34,092 bases of DNA from Thermoanaerobacteraceae bacterium (GCA_030016635.1 JASEJQ010000023.1:1-34092); one strand, 5' to 3'; positions 24,787-31,878 are shown, counted from the stretch's first letter. The notes: generated by a model from the letters alone, not told the origin. Translations and numbers: made by a program.

Positions 24787-25073
24787 TTCCAGTCGCCCCT
24801 CCCTCTTTCGCTCTCCACATTATGCACATGGACATAATCACCAGGATGTATGTCACTGGTTGCCCTACCTATTATTTCCCCATATTTGATTACTTCCTCT
24901 CCTTTCTTAATCTCTGTGATGGCAAACTTATGGCCGAACGGAACTTTTTGATTTAATTCTATTTCCTTTGTGCCACTATCTACGTCCAGTAGAACCTTCT
25001 CCGCTGCCTCTAATTCTTTGACAGCCGTAGCAACGTTATCCTTTGCGTTGGCAACAACAGCAAACCTTTTCAT
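24783..25073 (-). CDS. UxaA-family dehydratase, small SAF-domain subunit (copy 2)
   Basis: 96-residue SAF domain with PFGHKFAITEIKKGEEVIKY, then GDYVHVHNVESERGRG, typical of split UxaA/SuyA subunits. First gene of the operon; AGGAGGG precedes ATG at 25073. It starts about 40 nt after the -12 element of the sigma-54 promoter. Co-translation with the large subunit is suggested by the ATGA-type overlap. Confidence 0.87.
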   Translation of the reverse strand: MKRFAVVANAKDNVATAVKELEAAEKVLLDVDSGTKEIELNQKVPFGHKFAITEIKKGEEVIKYGEIIGRATSDIHPGDYVHVHNVESERGRGDWK

Positions 25074-25110
25074 ATAATCCCTCCTATTTTAATTTCACGT
25101 AATTTTATAT

Positions 25111-25126
25111 AGCAATTTTTGTGCCA
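25111..25126 (-). promoter_or_regulatory. Sigma-54 (-24/-12) promoter of the acid-sugar operon
   Basis: On the minus strand: TGGCAC (25126-25121), AAAAA, TTGCT (25115-25111), an almost perfect match to the consensus TGGCAC-N5-TTGCW with correct spacing of the GG and GC. It lies 38 nt upstream of the first gene. A sigma-54 activator gene is nearby at 26069-27946. Confidence 0.93.
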
Positions 25127-25165
25127 GAACGATTTTACACCACTTCCGGACAATTAAAAACCTGT

Positions 25166-25225
25166 ACTATTGCATAATACAACATATTACTGTTGTATTA
25201 TGCAATAGTGTTGCAAAATACAATA
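25166..25225. promoter_or_regulatory. Enhancer-like palindrome (probable activator binding sites)
   Basis: Perfect 19-bp inverted repeat: ACTATTGCATAATACAACA (25166-25184), 6-nt spacer, complement at 25191-25209. A third similar half-site TTGCAAAATACAATA (25211-25225) matches the left half in 13 of 15 positions. It lies about 55-110 bp upstream of the sigma-54 -12 element, where an enhancer-binding protein docks. No T-tract follows on either strand, so it is not a terminator. Confidence 0.85.
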
Positions 25226-25458
25226 CAAACTCATTTTTGATGCAACTGTTAACGGGCCATATGACAAACTCTGTATTATAGGCTTATACTACGATATGTG
25301 ATAAACTCCATCAAGTTACTGTATGTGACTTTAAAAAGACAGGAGTATAATTTAAAAAGACCTGTATGTCAAAAAAATCCATAATAATCATATTTTCACT
25401 TTTTATTATTTGCTTATAGTTTACATTATGTAAAAAATATTTTCAAATGATACTATTC

Positions 25459-25488
25459 AAAAACCCGGCTGTTTTATTCAACCAGGTT
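25459..25488 (-). terminator. Terminator of the former amidohydrolase gene
   Basis: AACCTGG and CCGGGTT (one G-U pair) with the remnant's stop codon in the loop, followed by TTTTT on the minus strand. It now insulates the region from the sigma-54 promoter. Confidence 0.6.
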
Positions 25489-25569
25489 CTCTATAAGTTT
25501 CGTGTATAATTTTAATGCCGTATACATGACGTCCTCGTCTACATCAAAACTGCTGTTGTGATGCCCTGC
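25474..25569 (-). pseudogene. C-terminal remnant of an M20-type amidohydrolase
   Basis: Thirty-one codons plus stop read AGHHNSSFDVDEDVMYTALK and so on, matching the C-terminal block of M20D amidohydrolases (the GxHNPxFDxDED motif before the final helix). In frame upstream is a TGA (25573-25575), and no further similarity was seen, so the rest of the gene has been lost. Original activity would have been hydrolysis of an N-acyl amino acid or similar amide. Confidence is limited by the short length. Confidence 0.6.
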
Positions 25570-25600
25570 TTTTCAAGCTAATTTTAAACAATGCACAGTC

Positions 25601-25629
25601 AAAAGTCCAGGCCATCCAACCTGGACTTT
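25601..25629 (-). terminator. Terminator after the ferredoxin gene
   Basis: AAAGTCCAGG (25602-25611) and CCTGGACTTT (25620-25629), perfect 10-bp stem, 8-nt loop, then T on the minus strand; 46 nt after the ferredoxin stop. Confidence 0.8.
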
Positions 25630-25674
25630 ATCCATGTATCAACTTTGGCAGGCATCTAACGCATACATGCCTTT

Positions 25675-26001
25675 TTATACCTTGAAACTTAAAATAGATG
25701 ATGGGGGGACCTCATACTCAGAGTTGCCACAGAATACGCATATCTCTTCTCTTTTATTATCATCACCGTAATATTCATTTAATGCCTCCTCATCAAAGTC
25801 CTCTGCTTCCCTCTCCTCTATGGTGAGGGCACCTGTGGGACAGAAGGCAAGACATACACCACCGCCATCGCAAAATTCTTCTTTTATTACCTTAGCCTTT
25901 CCGTTTTCCAGGATGAGTGCGCCCTCCACACATGGGGTTATGCACTCTCCGCAGCCGTTACACTTTTCTTCATCTATCCTGATTATTTTCCTCAAAGCCA
26001 T
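25675..26001 (-). CDS. Small 4Fe-4S ferredoxin-like protein
   Basis: 108 residues from ATG 26001 with AGAGGTG upstream; a GTG at 26010 is less likely. Cluster I motif CNGCGECITPC (C14, C17, C20, C24) is complete. In the second motif CDGGGVCLAFCP the usual second cysteine is Gly47, as in a known family of CDGxGxC ferredoxins, so this half may hold an altered or no cluster. An acidic linker and a CVFC pair (C88, C91) follow. Electron-transfer role is likely, partner unknown. It lies between the activator gene and the operon. Confidence 0.83.
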   Translation of the reverse strand: MALRKIIRIDEEKCNGCGECITPCVEGALILENGKAKVIKEEFCDGGGVCLAFCPTGALTIEEREAEDFDEEALNEYYGDDNKREEICVFCGNSEYEVPPSSILSFKV

Positions 26002-26068
26002 CTTATTCACCTCTGGATTGGTTTTTCTTAATTGTATTACATCTATCGTCCATTTGCTGTGATATATA

Positions 26069-27946
26069 TCACTTCTCCAGTTCTTTTAACCTCCTCCAGA
26101 GTGTAGTCCTATCTATGCCAAGAAGCTTAGATGCCCGGGTCTTATTGTTATCTGTTATTTCAAGGGCCTCCTTTATTACCTTGAGTTCTATATCCTTCAA
26201 GGTCATACCGCTATCGTATATCTCATATTCTTTAGTATCCTGTCTGTAACCGTCTACCTGTCTTATGTCACTTACATCTATATACCTACCATCCGATAGC
26301 GCCACAGCCCTCTCAATGATACCTTCAAGCTGTCTAACATTTCCCGGGTAATCCCATTCCAGGAGAACCCTCAAGGCATCTTCTGTAATCCCTTTTATTT
26401 CCTTACCCATCTCAGATGAATGAACCCGCGCAAAGTGTTCAGCAAGCAGTGGTACATCCTCCCGCCTCTCTCTGAGTGGCGGTATCTTCAGGCTGAGGAT
26501 GTTGAGACGGTAATACAGGTCTTTCCTGAACTCTCCTCTTTCTATACTTTCTTCCAGGTTTTTATTGGTTGAAGCTATTATCCTTACGTCCACAGGTATT
26601 ATCCTGTCATCACCTATTCTCATTACCTCTTTCTCCTGTATTACCCTAAGGAGCCTCGATTGGAGATCCAAAGGCATATCACCTATCTCATCCAAAAATA
26701 TGGTGCCTTTGTGTGCCAGTTCAAAAACACCCATCTTACCGCCTTTTCTCGCCCCGGTGAAAGCCCCCTCTGTATATCCAAAAAGCTCGCTCTCCAGTAA
26801 ATTTTCTGGAAGTGCAGCACAGTTTATTGCCACAAATGGCCCCTTTGAGCGAGGGCTCTCATTGTGTATGCTTTGAGCAAAGAGCTCCTTACCAGTACCT
26901 GTCTCACCCAGTATTAAGACAGTAGAGTCCAGATGGGCATATTTCCTGGCCTGGCCTATTACATCCTCCATAATCCTGCTTTTATGCACTATATCCTCAA
27001 AGCGATATCTTGCCACAAGACCCTTATGATACAACTCTCTTCTTATCTTCTGCTCTATTTTCTGTATCTGAGTCACATCCTGAAATGTAGCCACTGCTCC
27101 ATATACCCTGCCATCCACTATTATTGGCACCCTATTGGTAGCAATCATAATATCTCCAACCTGCTGCAGTTCACCCAGCTGGGGCTTGCCTGTCTTTAAA
27201 ACCTCCGGAAGCCTTGAGGTTTCAATTGCCTCATTCACATTTTTACCCACAATCTGGGTGCCGGATTTTTTAAATATACTCTCGGCCATACGGTTAAATA
27301 TGGATATATTCCCCGAAGAATCTACAGCTATAATACCATCATGGACAAAATCAATTATCGCCCTGAACTGCTCAGCCCTGGCCTTCTCCTGTATCCTTAC
27401 CTGCAGCACCCTGAATGCCTCGTCTATAGCCTGCAGTATGGCCTCCTTGCCAGAGGTGATGAGGTTACCTTTTAGCCCCATCTCTGCAACTGTCCTTATC
27501 CCTATAGTATCACCTACAAATGTCTTTATGCCCTTTCTAGCAGCCTCGTACACCTGCCTGGGTGCCTCATCTTCATCTTTGAATATTACTTTATATATGT
27601 TGAGGTCCATAATTTCTGCCAGGGTTTCTACGCCATAGACCACATTCTCATACCCTACAGCCCCTATAGTATCACCGGTACCCAGAAGGCCTTTAAGCGC
27701 CCTCAATATGTCAAAGGCACTCACCTGTATCTCCACCACAGGTACAGGTACTGCTTCTTTAATCATTTTATAGGTCCCACCGCGGCTTATTATCACCCCG
27801 GCTCCATGGGAAACGGCCTCCTTGGCCACCCTTACACCTTCACTTAAGTCTCCTAAGACAACATCTACCGGGAGGTTTTTCTCTCTAACTAATTCCCTTG
27901 CTATGTCCTTTAGCCCCTCAAAGGGTGCTATAAGCACTATATCCAT
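26069..27946 (-). CDS. Sigma-54-dependent transcriptional activator (PrpR_N-PAS-AAA+-Fis)
   Basis: 625 residues from ATG 27946. Order of domains: residues 1-185 PrpR_N-type receiver/sensor (MDIVLIAPFEGLKD start, GAGVIISRGGTYKMI); about 200-310 PAS domain; about 330-560 AAA+ with Walker A GETGTGKELFAQS, sigma-54 contact GAFTGA, and LDEIGDMPLDLQSRLLRVIQ; C-terminal Fis HTH (NNKTRASKLLGIDRTTLWRR). The PrpR_N domain binds a small metabolite in relatives. Likely regulator of the 20399-25073 operon. No Shine-Dalgarno is visible, and a terminator hairpin ends 5 nt before the ATG; the in-frame ATG 27991 also lacks one. Confidence 0.92.
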   Translation of the reverse strand: MDIVLIAPFEGLKDIARELVREKNLPVDVVLGDLSEGVRVAKEAVSHGAGVIISRGGTYKMIKEAVPVPVVEIQVSAFDILRALKGLLGTGDTIGAVGYENVVYGVETLAEIMDLNIYKVIFKDEDEAPRQVYEAARKGIKTFVGDTIGIRTVAEMGLKGNLITSGKEAILQAIDEAFRVLQVRIQEKARAEQFRAIIDFVHDGIIAVDSSGNISIFNRMAESIFKKSGTQIVGKNVNEAIETSRLPEVLKTGKPQLGELQQVGDIMIATNRVPIIVDGRVYGAVATFQDVTQIQKIEQKIRRELYHKGLVARYRFEDIVHKSRIMEDVIGQARKYAHLDSTVLILGETGTGKELFAQSIHNESPRSKGPFVAINCAALPENLLESELFGYTEGAFTGARKGGKMGVFELAHKGTIFLDEIGDMPLDLQSRLLRVIQEKEVMRIGDDRIIPVDVRIIASTNKNLEESIERGEFRKDLYYRLNILSLKIPPLRERREDVPLLAEHFARVHSSEMGKEIKGITEDALRVLLEWDYPGNVRQLEGIIERAVALSDGRYIDVSDIRQVDGYRQDTKEYEIYDSGMTLKDIELKVIKEALEITDNNKTRASKLLGIDRTTLWRRLKELEK

Positions 27947-27950
27947 AAAC

Positions 27951-27970
27951 AAAAAGGACCATTTGGTCCT
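27951..27970 (-). terminator. Terminator between the aminotransferase and activator genes
   Basis: AGGACC (27955-27960), ATTT loop, GGTCCT (27965-27970), T5 on the minus strand. It overlaps the aminotransferase stop and ends 5 nt before the activator ATG. Confidence 0.7.
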
Positions 27971-28814
27971 AAATGCTCCTCGCCATTTCATAGAATGAAT
28001 GAAGCAGTTTCATGGTAATTTCTCCCGGTTTTCCATCTCCAACTGCTTTACCGTCTATCTCCACAAAGGGTGAAACCTCTGTAAGGGTACCGGTCATAAA
28101 CACTTCATCCGCCGTCATTAGGTCTTCCTTATAGAATATCTCATTCCTGAAGTGGATACCATTCTTCCTGGCTGCTTCTATGACGTATTTCCTGGTAATT
28201 CCTGATAGTATCCTGTTGTCGGCCGGATGGGTCTTTAATATGCCATCTTTTACTATAAAGAGATTGGACGAACCACACTCAGTGACCTCTCCATTTTCCC
28301 TTATAAAAATAGCCTCATCGCATCCTGCATCCTTTGCCTTCTGCTTTGCAAGGATGTTGTATAAAAGGCAGACGGTCTTGGCCTGGCACATATCCCACCG
28401 TCCATCATGGACTGTAATTGCCTTAAAGCCATTCTCAAAATAGCTTACTGGCTTATCCTCTACAGGTTTGGAATACATAAAGATAACCGGTTTTAGGTCT
28501 CTCTCGTAGGTATGGTTTCTCATAGTTGCACCACGGGTAATCTGCAGATAGACTGCAGCCTCAGGGTTGCCGCTCTCATTGTAAAACTCAGTAATCACCC
28601 TGGATAATTCATCAGGGCTGTATGGGAGCTTCAGGTCTATGTATGATGCACTGCGGAAGAGCCTTTCCACATGGTCATCAAGGGCAAACAGCTTACCCCT
28701 ATAGCTCCTTATAACCTCATAAATCCCATCTCCAAAGTTATATCCCCTGTCTTGGGCGGATACCTTTGGTCCCTCCTCTGAAACTTTTCCATCTAAATAA
28801 TAAAGTAAAGCCAT
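27969..28814 (-). CDS. dat: Class IV aminotransferase, probably D-amino acid aminotransferase
   Basis: PLP enzyme of fold type IV, 281 residues from ATG 28814, chosen for GGGGGG 9 nt upstream. Motifs: VSAQDRGYNFGDGIYEVI, QITRGATMRNHTY, PLP lysine K146 in CQAKTVCLLYN, and E179 in GEVTECGSSNLFIV. The family moves amino groups between D-alanine or branched-chain amino acids and 2-oxo acids; the RxxxR and QDRG pattern favours D-alanine transaminase over BCAT, but 4-amino-4-deoxychorismate lyase-like members share it. Its promoter is TTGAAT-N17-TACAAT. Confidence 0.85.
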   Translation of the reverse strand: MALLYYLDGKVSEEGPKVSAQDRGYNFGDGIYEVIRSYRGKLFALDDHVERLFRSASYIDLKLPYSPDELSRVITEFYNESGNPEAAVYLQITRGATMRNHTYERDLKPVIFMYSKPVEDKPVSYFENGFKAITVHDGRWDMCQAKTVCLLYNILAKQKAKDAGCDEAIFIRENGEVTECGSSNLFIVKDGILKTHPADNRILSGITRKYVIEAARKNGIHFRNEIFYKEDLMTADEVFMTGTLTEVSPFVEIDGKAVGDGKPGEITMKLLHSFYEMARSI

Positions 28815-28846
28815 GATAATACCCCCCATGAATCTTTTCTATCATC

Positions 28847-28875
28847 ATTGTATATTATTGAGGGTGTTAATTCAA
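28847..28875 (-). promoter_or_regulatory. Sigma-A promoter of the aminotransferase gene
   Basis: Minus strand: TTGAAT (28875-28870), 17-nt spacer, TACAAT (28852-28847), 33 nt ahead of the start at 28814. Confidence 0.55.
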
Positions 28876-28882
28876 TAAACTT

Positions 28883-29059
28883 TTAAAGATTGTCAACATA
28901 ATTTTGAAGCATGAGCTTTACAGCCTGTATGTAATAGTCATAGTTTGGGTCTTTAGCATTAATATTTTTGATATTCTCATAGCACTTATTGCATACCCTC
29001 TGATTTAAAAGTATGTTCTCATCTTCTGTTTCTTTTCCGCACACAAAACATCTATTCAT
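28883..29059 (-). CDS. gin: Sigma-G inhibitor Gin-like zinc-binding protein
   Basis: 58-residue protein not visible in an ordinary length cut. CFVCGKE (C4, C7) and RVCNKC (C23, C26) form a zinc-binding pair, and DPNYDYYIQAVK near residue 38 matches the DPDYAFYVKKLK-like stretch of Gin (CsfB), the anti-sigma factor that holds sigma-G (and others) inactive during sporulation. AAAGGAGG lies 6 nt before ATG at 29059, inside the hairpin 29061-29097. It follows cca on the same strand. Confidence 0.75.
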   Translation of the reverse strand: MNRCFVCGKETEDENILLNQRVCNKCYENIKNINAKDPNYDYYIQAVKLMLQNYVDNL

Positions 29060-29060
29060 A

Positions 29061-29097
29061 AAAAACCTCCTTTGAGGTAATTATTACCACAAAGGAG
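29061..29097 (-). promoter_or_regulatory. Terminator-like hairpin containing the gin ribosome site
   Basis: CTCCTTTGAGGTAAT (29067-29081) and ATTACCACAAAGGAG (29083-29097), 14 of 15 paired. On the minus strand the 3' arm contains the AAAGGAGG of gin and is followed by TTTTTT, so it looks like a terminator of cca whose descending arm is the gin Shine-Dalgarno. Confidence 0.75.
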
Positions 29098-29101
29098 ATT
29101 T

Positions 29102-30652
29102 TTAATACTTCTTTACTATTTCCCTGGCAAGCTTCAGTATATCTTCTTCATTGTTCAAGCTGTTGTCCTGCAATACCCTGTCAAATATCTCTTCCTTTAT
29201 CTTTTTAATCTCTTCCTTAGGGCGTCTACCCCTCACCTTATGATATATGTCAATAATCTTCGCACCCAAATCATCACAGTTAAGTTCATTAACACTGTAT
29301 GGGAAATCTTCATTTAAGAGTCTGGTATACTCCTTCAAAAACCAGTCCTCATCCACCTTATCCTTACCCTTGGCGTCGCCATCCGCCCTATAGAGCTGTA
29401 TAAATCTGGCTGCATCCATCCTGCCTATACCCACCATGATTTTCTTTATATCATACTCAATAGCAGGCTTGTATTTGATGACATCCATGTGGTGCCTTAC
29501 CAGGTTTAGTACAGAGTCCTTCGTATCGTTATCAAATCTTAACCTATTTAAAAAGTCCCTCCCTATTTTTTCTGAAAAGACCTCATGACCTATAAACTTT
29601 ACATCTGATTCATCAATAGACTTTTCTATGTCTGTCTTTGTTTCTTCAATATGCTTTACTATTATCCTGCGCTCCGGATGGTTGTACTGATAATGACCCT
29701 TTATCATTACCTTTTTATTGAGATATCTTGTAAACTTCTTACCATCCAGCATATATTCGCCATCTGAATGAAGATATATGTTTTCTCCTTTTTTATATAC
29801 AACCCCACTTATGGTTATGAGGTGAGACCTTGTAAACACCTTGCCCACATCATGCAATAGGGCGGCAATTCTCAGTATCTTATCCTCCGGAACACCCTCC
29901 ACCACTCTTTTTATATGCTCATAAACGGTAAATTCATGATATTTGTTCTGTTTCATCCCTACCGCCAGCTCGATTTCAGGAAGTATTACATGAAATACAC
30001 CGGTATTTAAAAAATAGTCGATAGCCCTGATAGGATTCTGAGAGGTAATGGCTTTGACAAACTCTATCTGTATCCTTTCGACTGAAATATCATTGAGTTT
30101 TTCTGATAGTTTCTTCATAGCCTTATATGTATTTTCTTCAATTTCGAAATCCAGTACTGCAGCAAATCTTATGCCTCTCATTATCCTTAAGGCATCCTCA
30201 TTAAACCTATCATATGGGGCTCCCACACACCTGATGATACGTTTATTTATATCATCAACCCCATTAAATGGGTCAATTATCCTGCCGTCCAGTGATTTAG
30301 CTATTGCATTTACTGTAAAATCTCTCCGAGAAAGGTCTGAATATATATCCGGTGCATAGATAACCATATCCGGATGCCTGGAGTCGCTATAGCTTTCCTC
30401 CTGCCTGAATGTCGTTATCTCATACCCTATTCCTTCATCCAGTACAGTAACCGTACCGTATTTGAGTCCAGTTGGTATAACCTTAAACCCGGCCTTCTCA
30501 AAAACCTGCATAACCTCTTCAGGTTTTGCAGGAACAGCAAAATCTATATCGTCGCTCTTTCGTCCCATCATTTCGTCTCTTACCGAACCACCAACAAAAT
30601 AGGCCTCTATTTTATTTTCCTTGAAAACATTTATTAAACTATTAAGCGACAT
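29102..30652 (-). CDS. cca: CCA tRNA nucleotidyltransferase with HD domain
   Basis: Class II polymerase that adds or repairs the CCA end of tRNA; 516 residues. Head: GGSVRD at 21-26, catalytic DIDF (D35, D37); RRDFTVNA at 109-116, NEDALRIMRGIRFAA. After the tail comes an HD domain starting YEHI (244-247) and HDVGK (267-271). Between HDVGK and GHE (355-357) about 75 extra residues (276-352) interrupt the HD domain, where the family has about 15. GAGGTG precedes ATG. The HD part may have phosphohydrolase activity, but the insertion makes this uncertain. Confidence 0.92.
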   Translation of the reverse strand: MSLNSLINVFKENKIEAYFVGGSVRDEMMGRKSDDIDFAVPAKPEEVMQVFEKAGFKVIPTGLKYGTVTVLDEGIGYEITTFRQEESYSDSRHPDMVIYAPDIYSDLSRRDFTVNAIAKSLDGRIIDPFNGVDDINKRIIRCVGAPYDRFNEDALRIMRGIRFAAVLDFEIEENTYKAMKKLSEKLNDISVERIQIEFVKAITSQNPIRAIDYFLNTGVFHVILPEIELAVGMKQNKYHEFTVYEHIKRVVEGVPEDKILRIAALLHDVGKVFTRSHLITISGVVYKKGENIYLHSDGEYMLDGKKFTRYLNKKVMIKGHYQYNHPERRIIVKHIEETKTDIEKSIDESDVKFIGHEVFSEKIGRDFLNRLRFDNDTKDSVLNLVRHHMDVIKYKPAIEYDIKKIMVGIGRMDAARFIQLYRADGDAKGKDKVDEDWFLKEYTRLLNEDFPYSVNELNCDDLGAKIIDIYHKVRGRRPKEEIKKIKEEIFDRVLQDNSLNNEEDILKLAREIVKKY

Positions 30653-30730
30653 AAAAACACCTCAATTAAATTCTTCCCATTAATGGATATAAAAATTCCC
30701 CTGCTTGTCGCAAGGGTACAAAGTGAGCTA

Positions 30731-30749
30731 AAAAATTCCCCTTAAGGGG
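30731..30749 (-). terminator. Terminator after tRNA-Ile
   Basis: Palindrome CCCCTTAAGGGG (30738-30749), then AATTTTT on the minus strand, 21 nt after the CCA end. Confidence 0.7.
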
Positions 30750-30769
30750 CTGTAGTATTCGCTTTAACA

Positions 30770-30846
<77 letters not shown>

Positions 30847-30851
30847 ATATA

Positions 30852-30927
30852 TGGTGGAGATGAGCGGATTCGAACCGCTGACCCCCTGCTTGCAAGGCAG
30901 GTGCTCTCCCAACTGAGCTACACCCCC
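30852..30927 (-). tRNA. tRNA-Ala (TGC)
   Basis: 76 nt on the minus strand with encoded CCA. Acceptor GGGGGTG/CATCTCC, anticodon TGC in loop CTTGCAA, T-arm GGTTCGAATCC. Five bases ahead of tRNA-Ile, the Ala-Ile pair usually found in rRNA operons, here standing alone. Confidence 0.97.
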
Positions 30928-30946
30928 GAATCAATCGACGTTTTTT

Positions 30947-30975
30947 ATTATACTATGGAAAGCGTCACATGTCAA
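30947..30975 (-). promoter_or_regulatory. Consensus sigma-A promoter of the tRNA-Ala-Ile operon
   Basis: Minus strand: TTGACA (30975-30970), exact 17-nt spacer, TATAAT (30952-30947), both hexamers perfect, 20 nt before tRNA-Ala. An AAAGCGT/ACGCTTT inverted repeat (about 30959-30981) spans the -35. Confidence 0.92.
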
Positions 30976-31013
30976 CGCTTTTTTATAAAATAAGTTTTTG
31001 GGTTCGTTGTCCT

Positions 31014-31331
31014 TTATTTAACCGGCATTGTTAGTTTCCCATGACTAGGTTTATATTCATTTAATCGCTCCTTTATTATTGCCAATATTCCGCTGCCAAT
31101 AATGCCCATGGGTACATCAAACATGGAATCATTCTTACCTGCAGTCCTTGGTTTAATACCCATGAGCGGCTCAATTTTGCCATAAAGCATAGGTACAAAA
31201 TAAAGTGTTGGAATGAGGCCAAATATAATGCCTGTGATAACAAATTCTACCAGGAAATCGATCATCTCCAGTGCAAATACGCTCTCCGGAAGACCGGGTG
31301 CTGCTGGCTGATGTCTACTCAATAGCATCAT
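31014..31331 (-). CDS. Small membrane protein of unknown function
   Basis: 105 residues, not recognised. One strong hydrophobic stretch at about 28-48 (VEFVITGIIFGLIPTLYFVP) and a weaker one near 75 (MGIIGSGILAII), then a charged tail (KERLNEYKPSHGK). The start (31331 or 31328) overlaps the end of the uracil-DNA glycosylase gene by 17 nt and lacks a clear ribosome site, so translation would be coupled. A start at residue 23 (MIDFL) is also possible. Confidence 0.5.
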   Translation of the reverse strand: MMLLSRHQPAAPGLPESVFALEMIDFLVEFVITGIIFGLIPTLYFVPMLYGKIEPLMGIKPRTAGKNDSMFDVPMGIIGSGILAIIKERLNEYKPSHGKLTMPVK

Positions 31332-31878
31332 AGAGATTTTTTATTGACCTGAAGTCTTCCATTGCTATATCCAGTTTCCTCGGGTCTCTCAGTAATGCTG
31401 CAGGGTGATATGTGGCCATCATCTTGCAGCCCTTTCTATCAAACCATTTACCCCTCACAGGCCCAATAGATTTTAACGTCTGATCTATGCAATAGGTCAT
31501 AGCTGTAGCACCAAGACACACTATGATTTTTGGCCTGATAATTGCTACCTGGTTCCTGAGATACGGAAGACAGGCCTCAGCCTCCTCCTGGATTGGCACC
31601 CTGTTGCCCGGTGGCCTGCACTTCACCACATTGGCTATATATACCTCTTCTCGGCTTAACCCCACATCATTAAGCATTTTATCCAGAAGTTTACCTGCCC
31701 TTCCTACAAATGGCCTCCCCTGTGCATCTTCATCTGCTCCAGGCCCTTCACCAATAAACATTAGCTTTGCCTTCAGATTCCCCTCACCGAACACCACATT
31801 GTTCCTGCCGGCAGAAAGACCGCATTTCTGGCATGACATACAAGTTTCTATAAGATCTTTCAAATTTAATAAAGCCAT
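31315..31878 (-). CDS. udg: Type 4 uracil-DNA glycosylase (4Fe-4S)
   Basis: Family 4 UDG that removes uracil from DNA, 187 residues. GEGPGADED at the active site, GRPFVGRAG, 4Fe-4S cysteines C16 and C19 in the CMSCQKC region plus C87 (KCRPPGNR) and C103, and TYHPAALLR near the C-terminus. ATG 31878 with AGGTGAT upstream is preferred to GTG 31887. Typical of thermophiles and many Firmicutes. Confidence 0.93.
   Translation of the reverse strand: MALLNLKDLIETCMSCQKCGLSAGRNNVVFGEGNLKAKLMFIGEGPGADEDAQGRPFVGRAGKLLDKMLNDVGLSREEVYIANVVKCRPPGNRVPIQEEAEACLPYLRNQVAIIRPKIIVCLGATAMTYCIDQTLKSIGPVRGKWFDRKGCKMMATYHPAALLRDPRKLDIAMEDFRSIKNLYDAIE

Noticed and set aside
25166-25209. Palindrome as a terminator
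   Set aside because: No T-tract on either strand, AT-rich stem, and a third half-site follows, which fits protein binding better.
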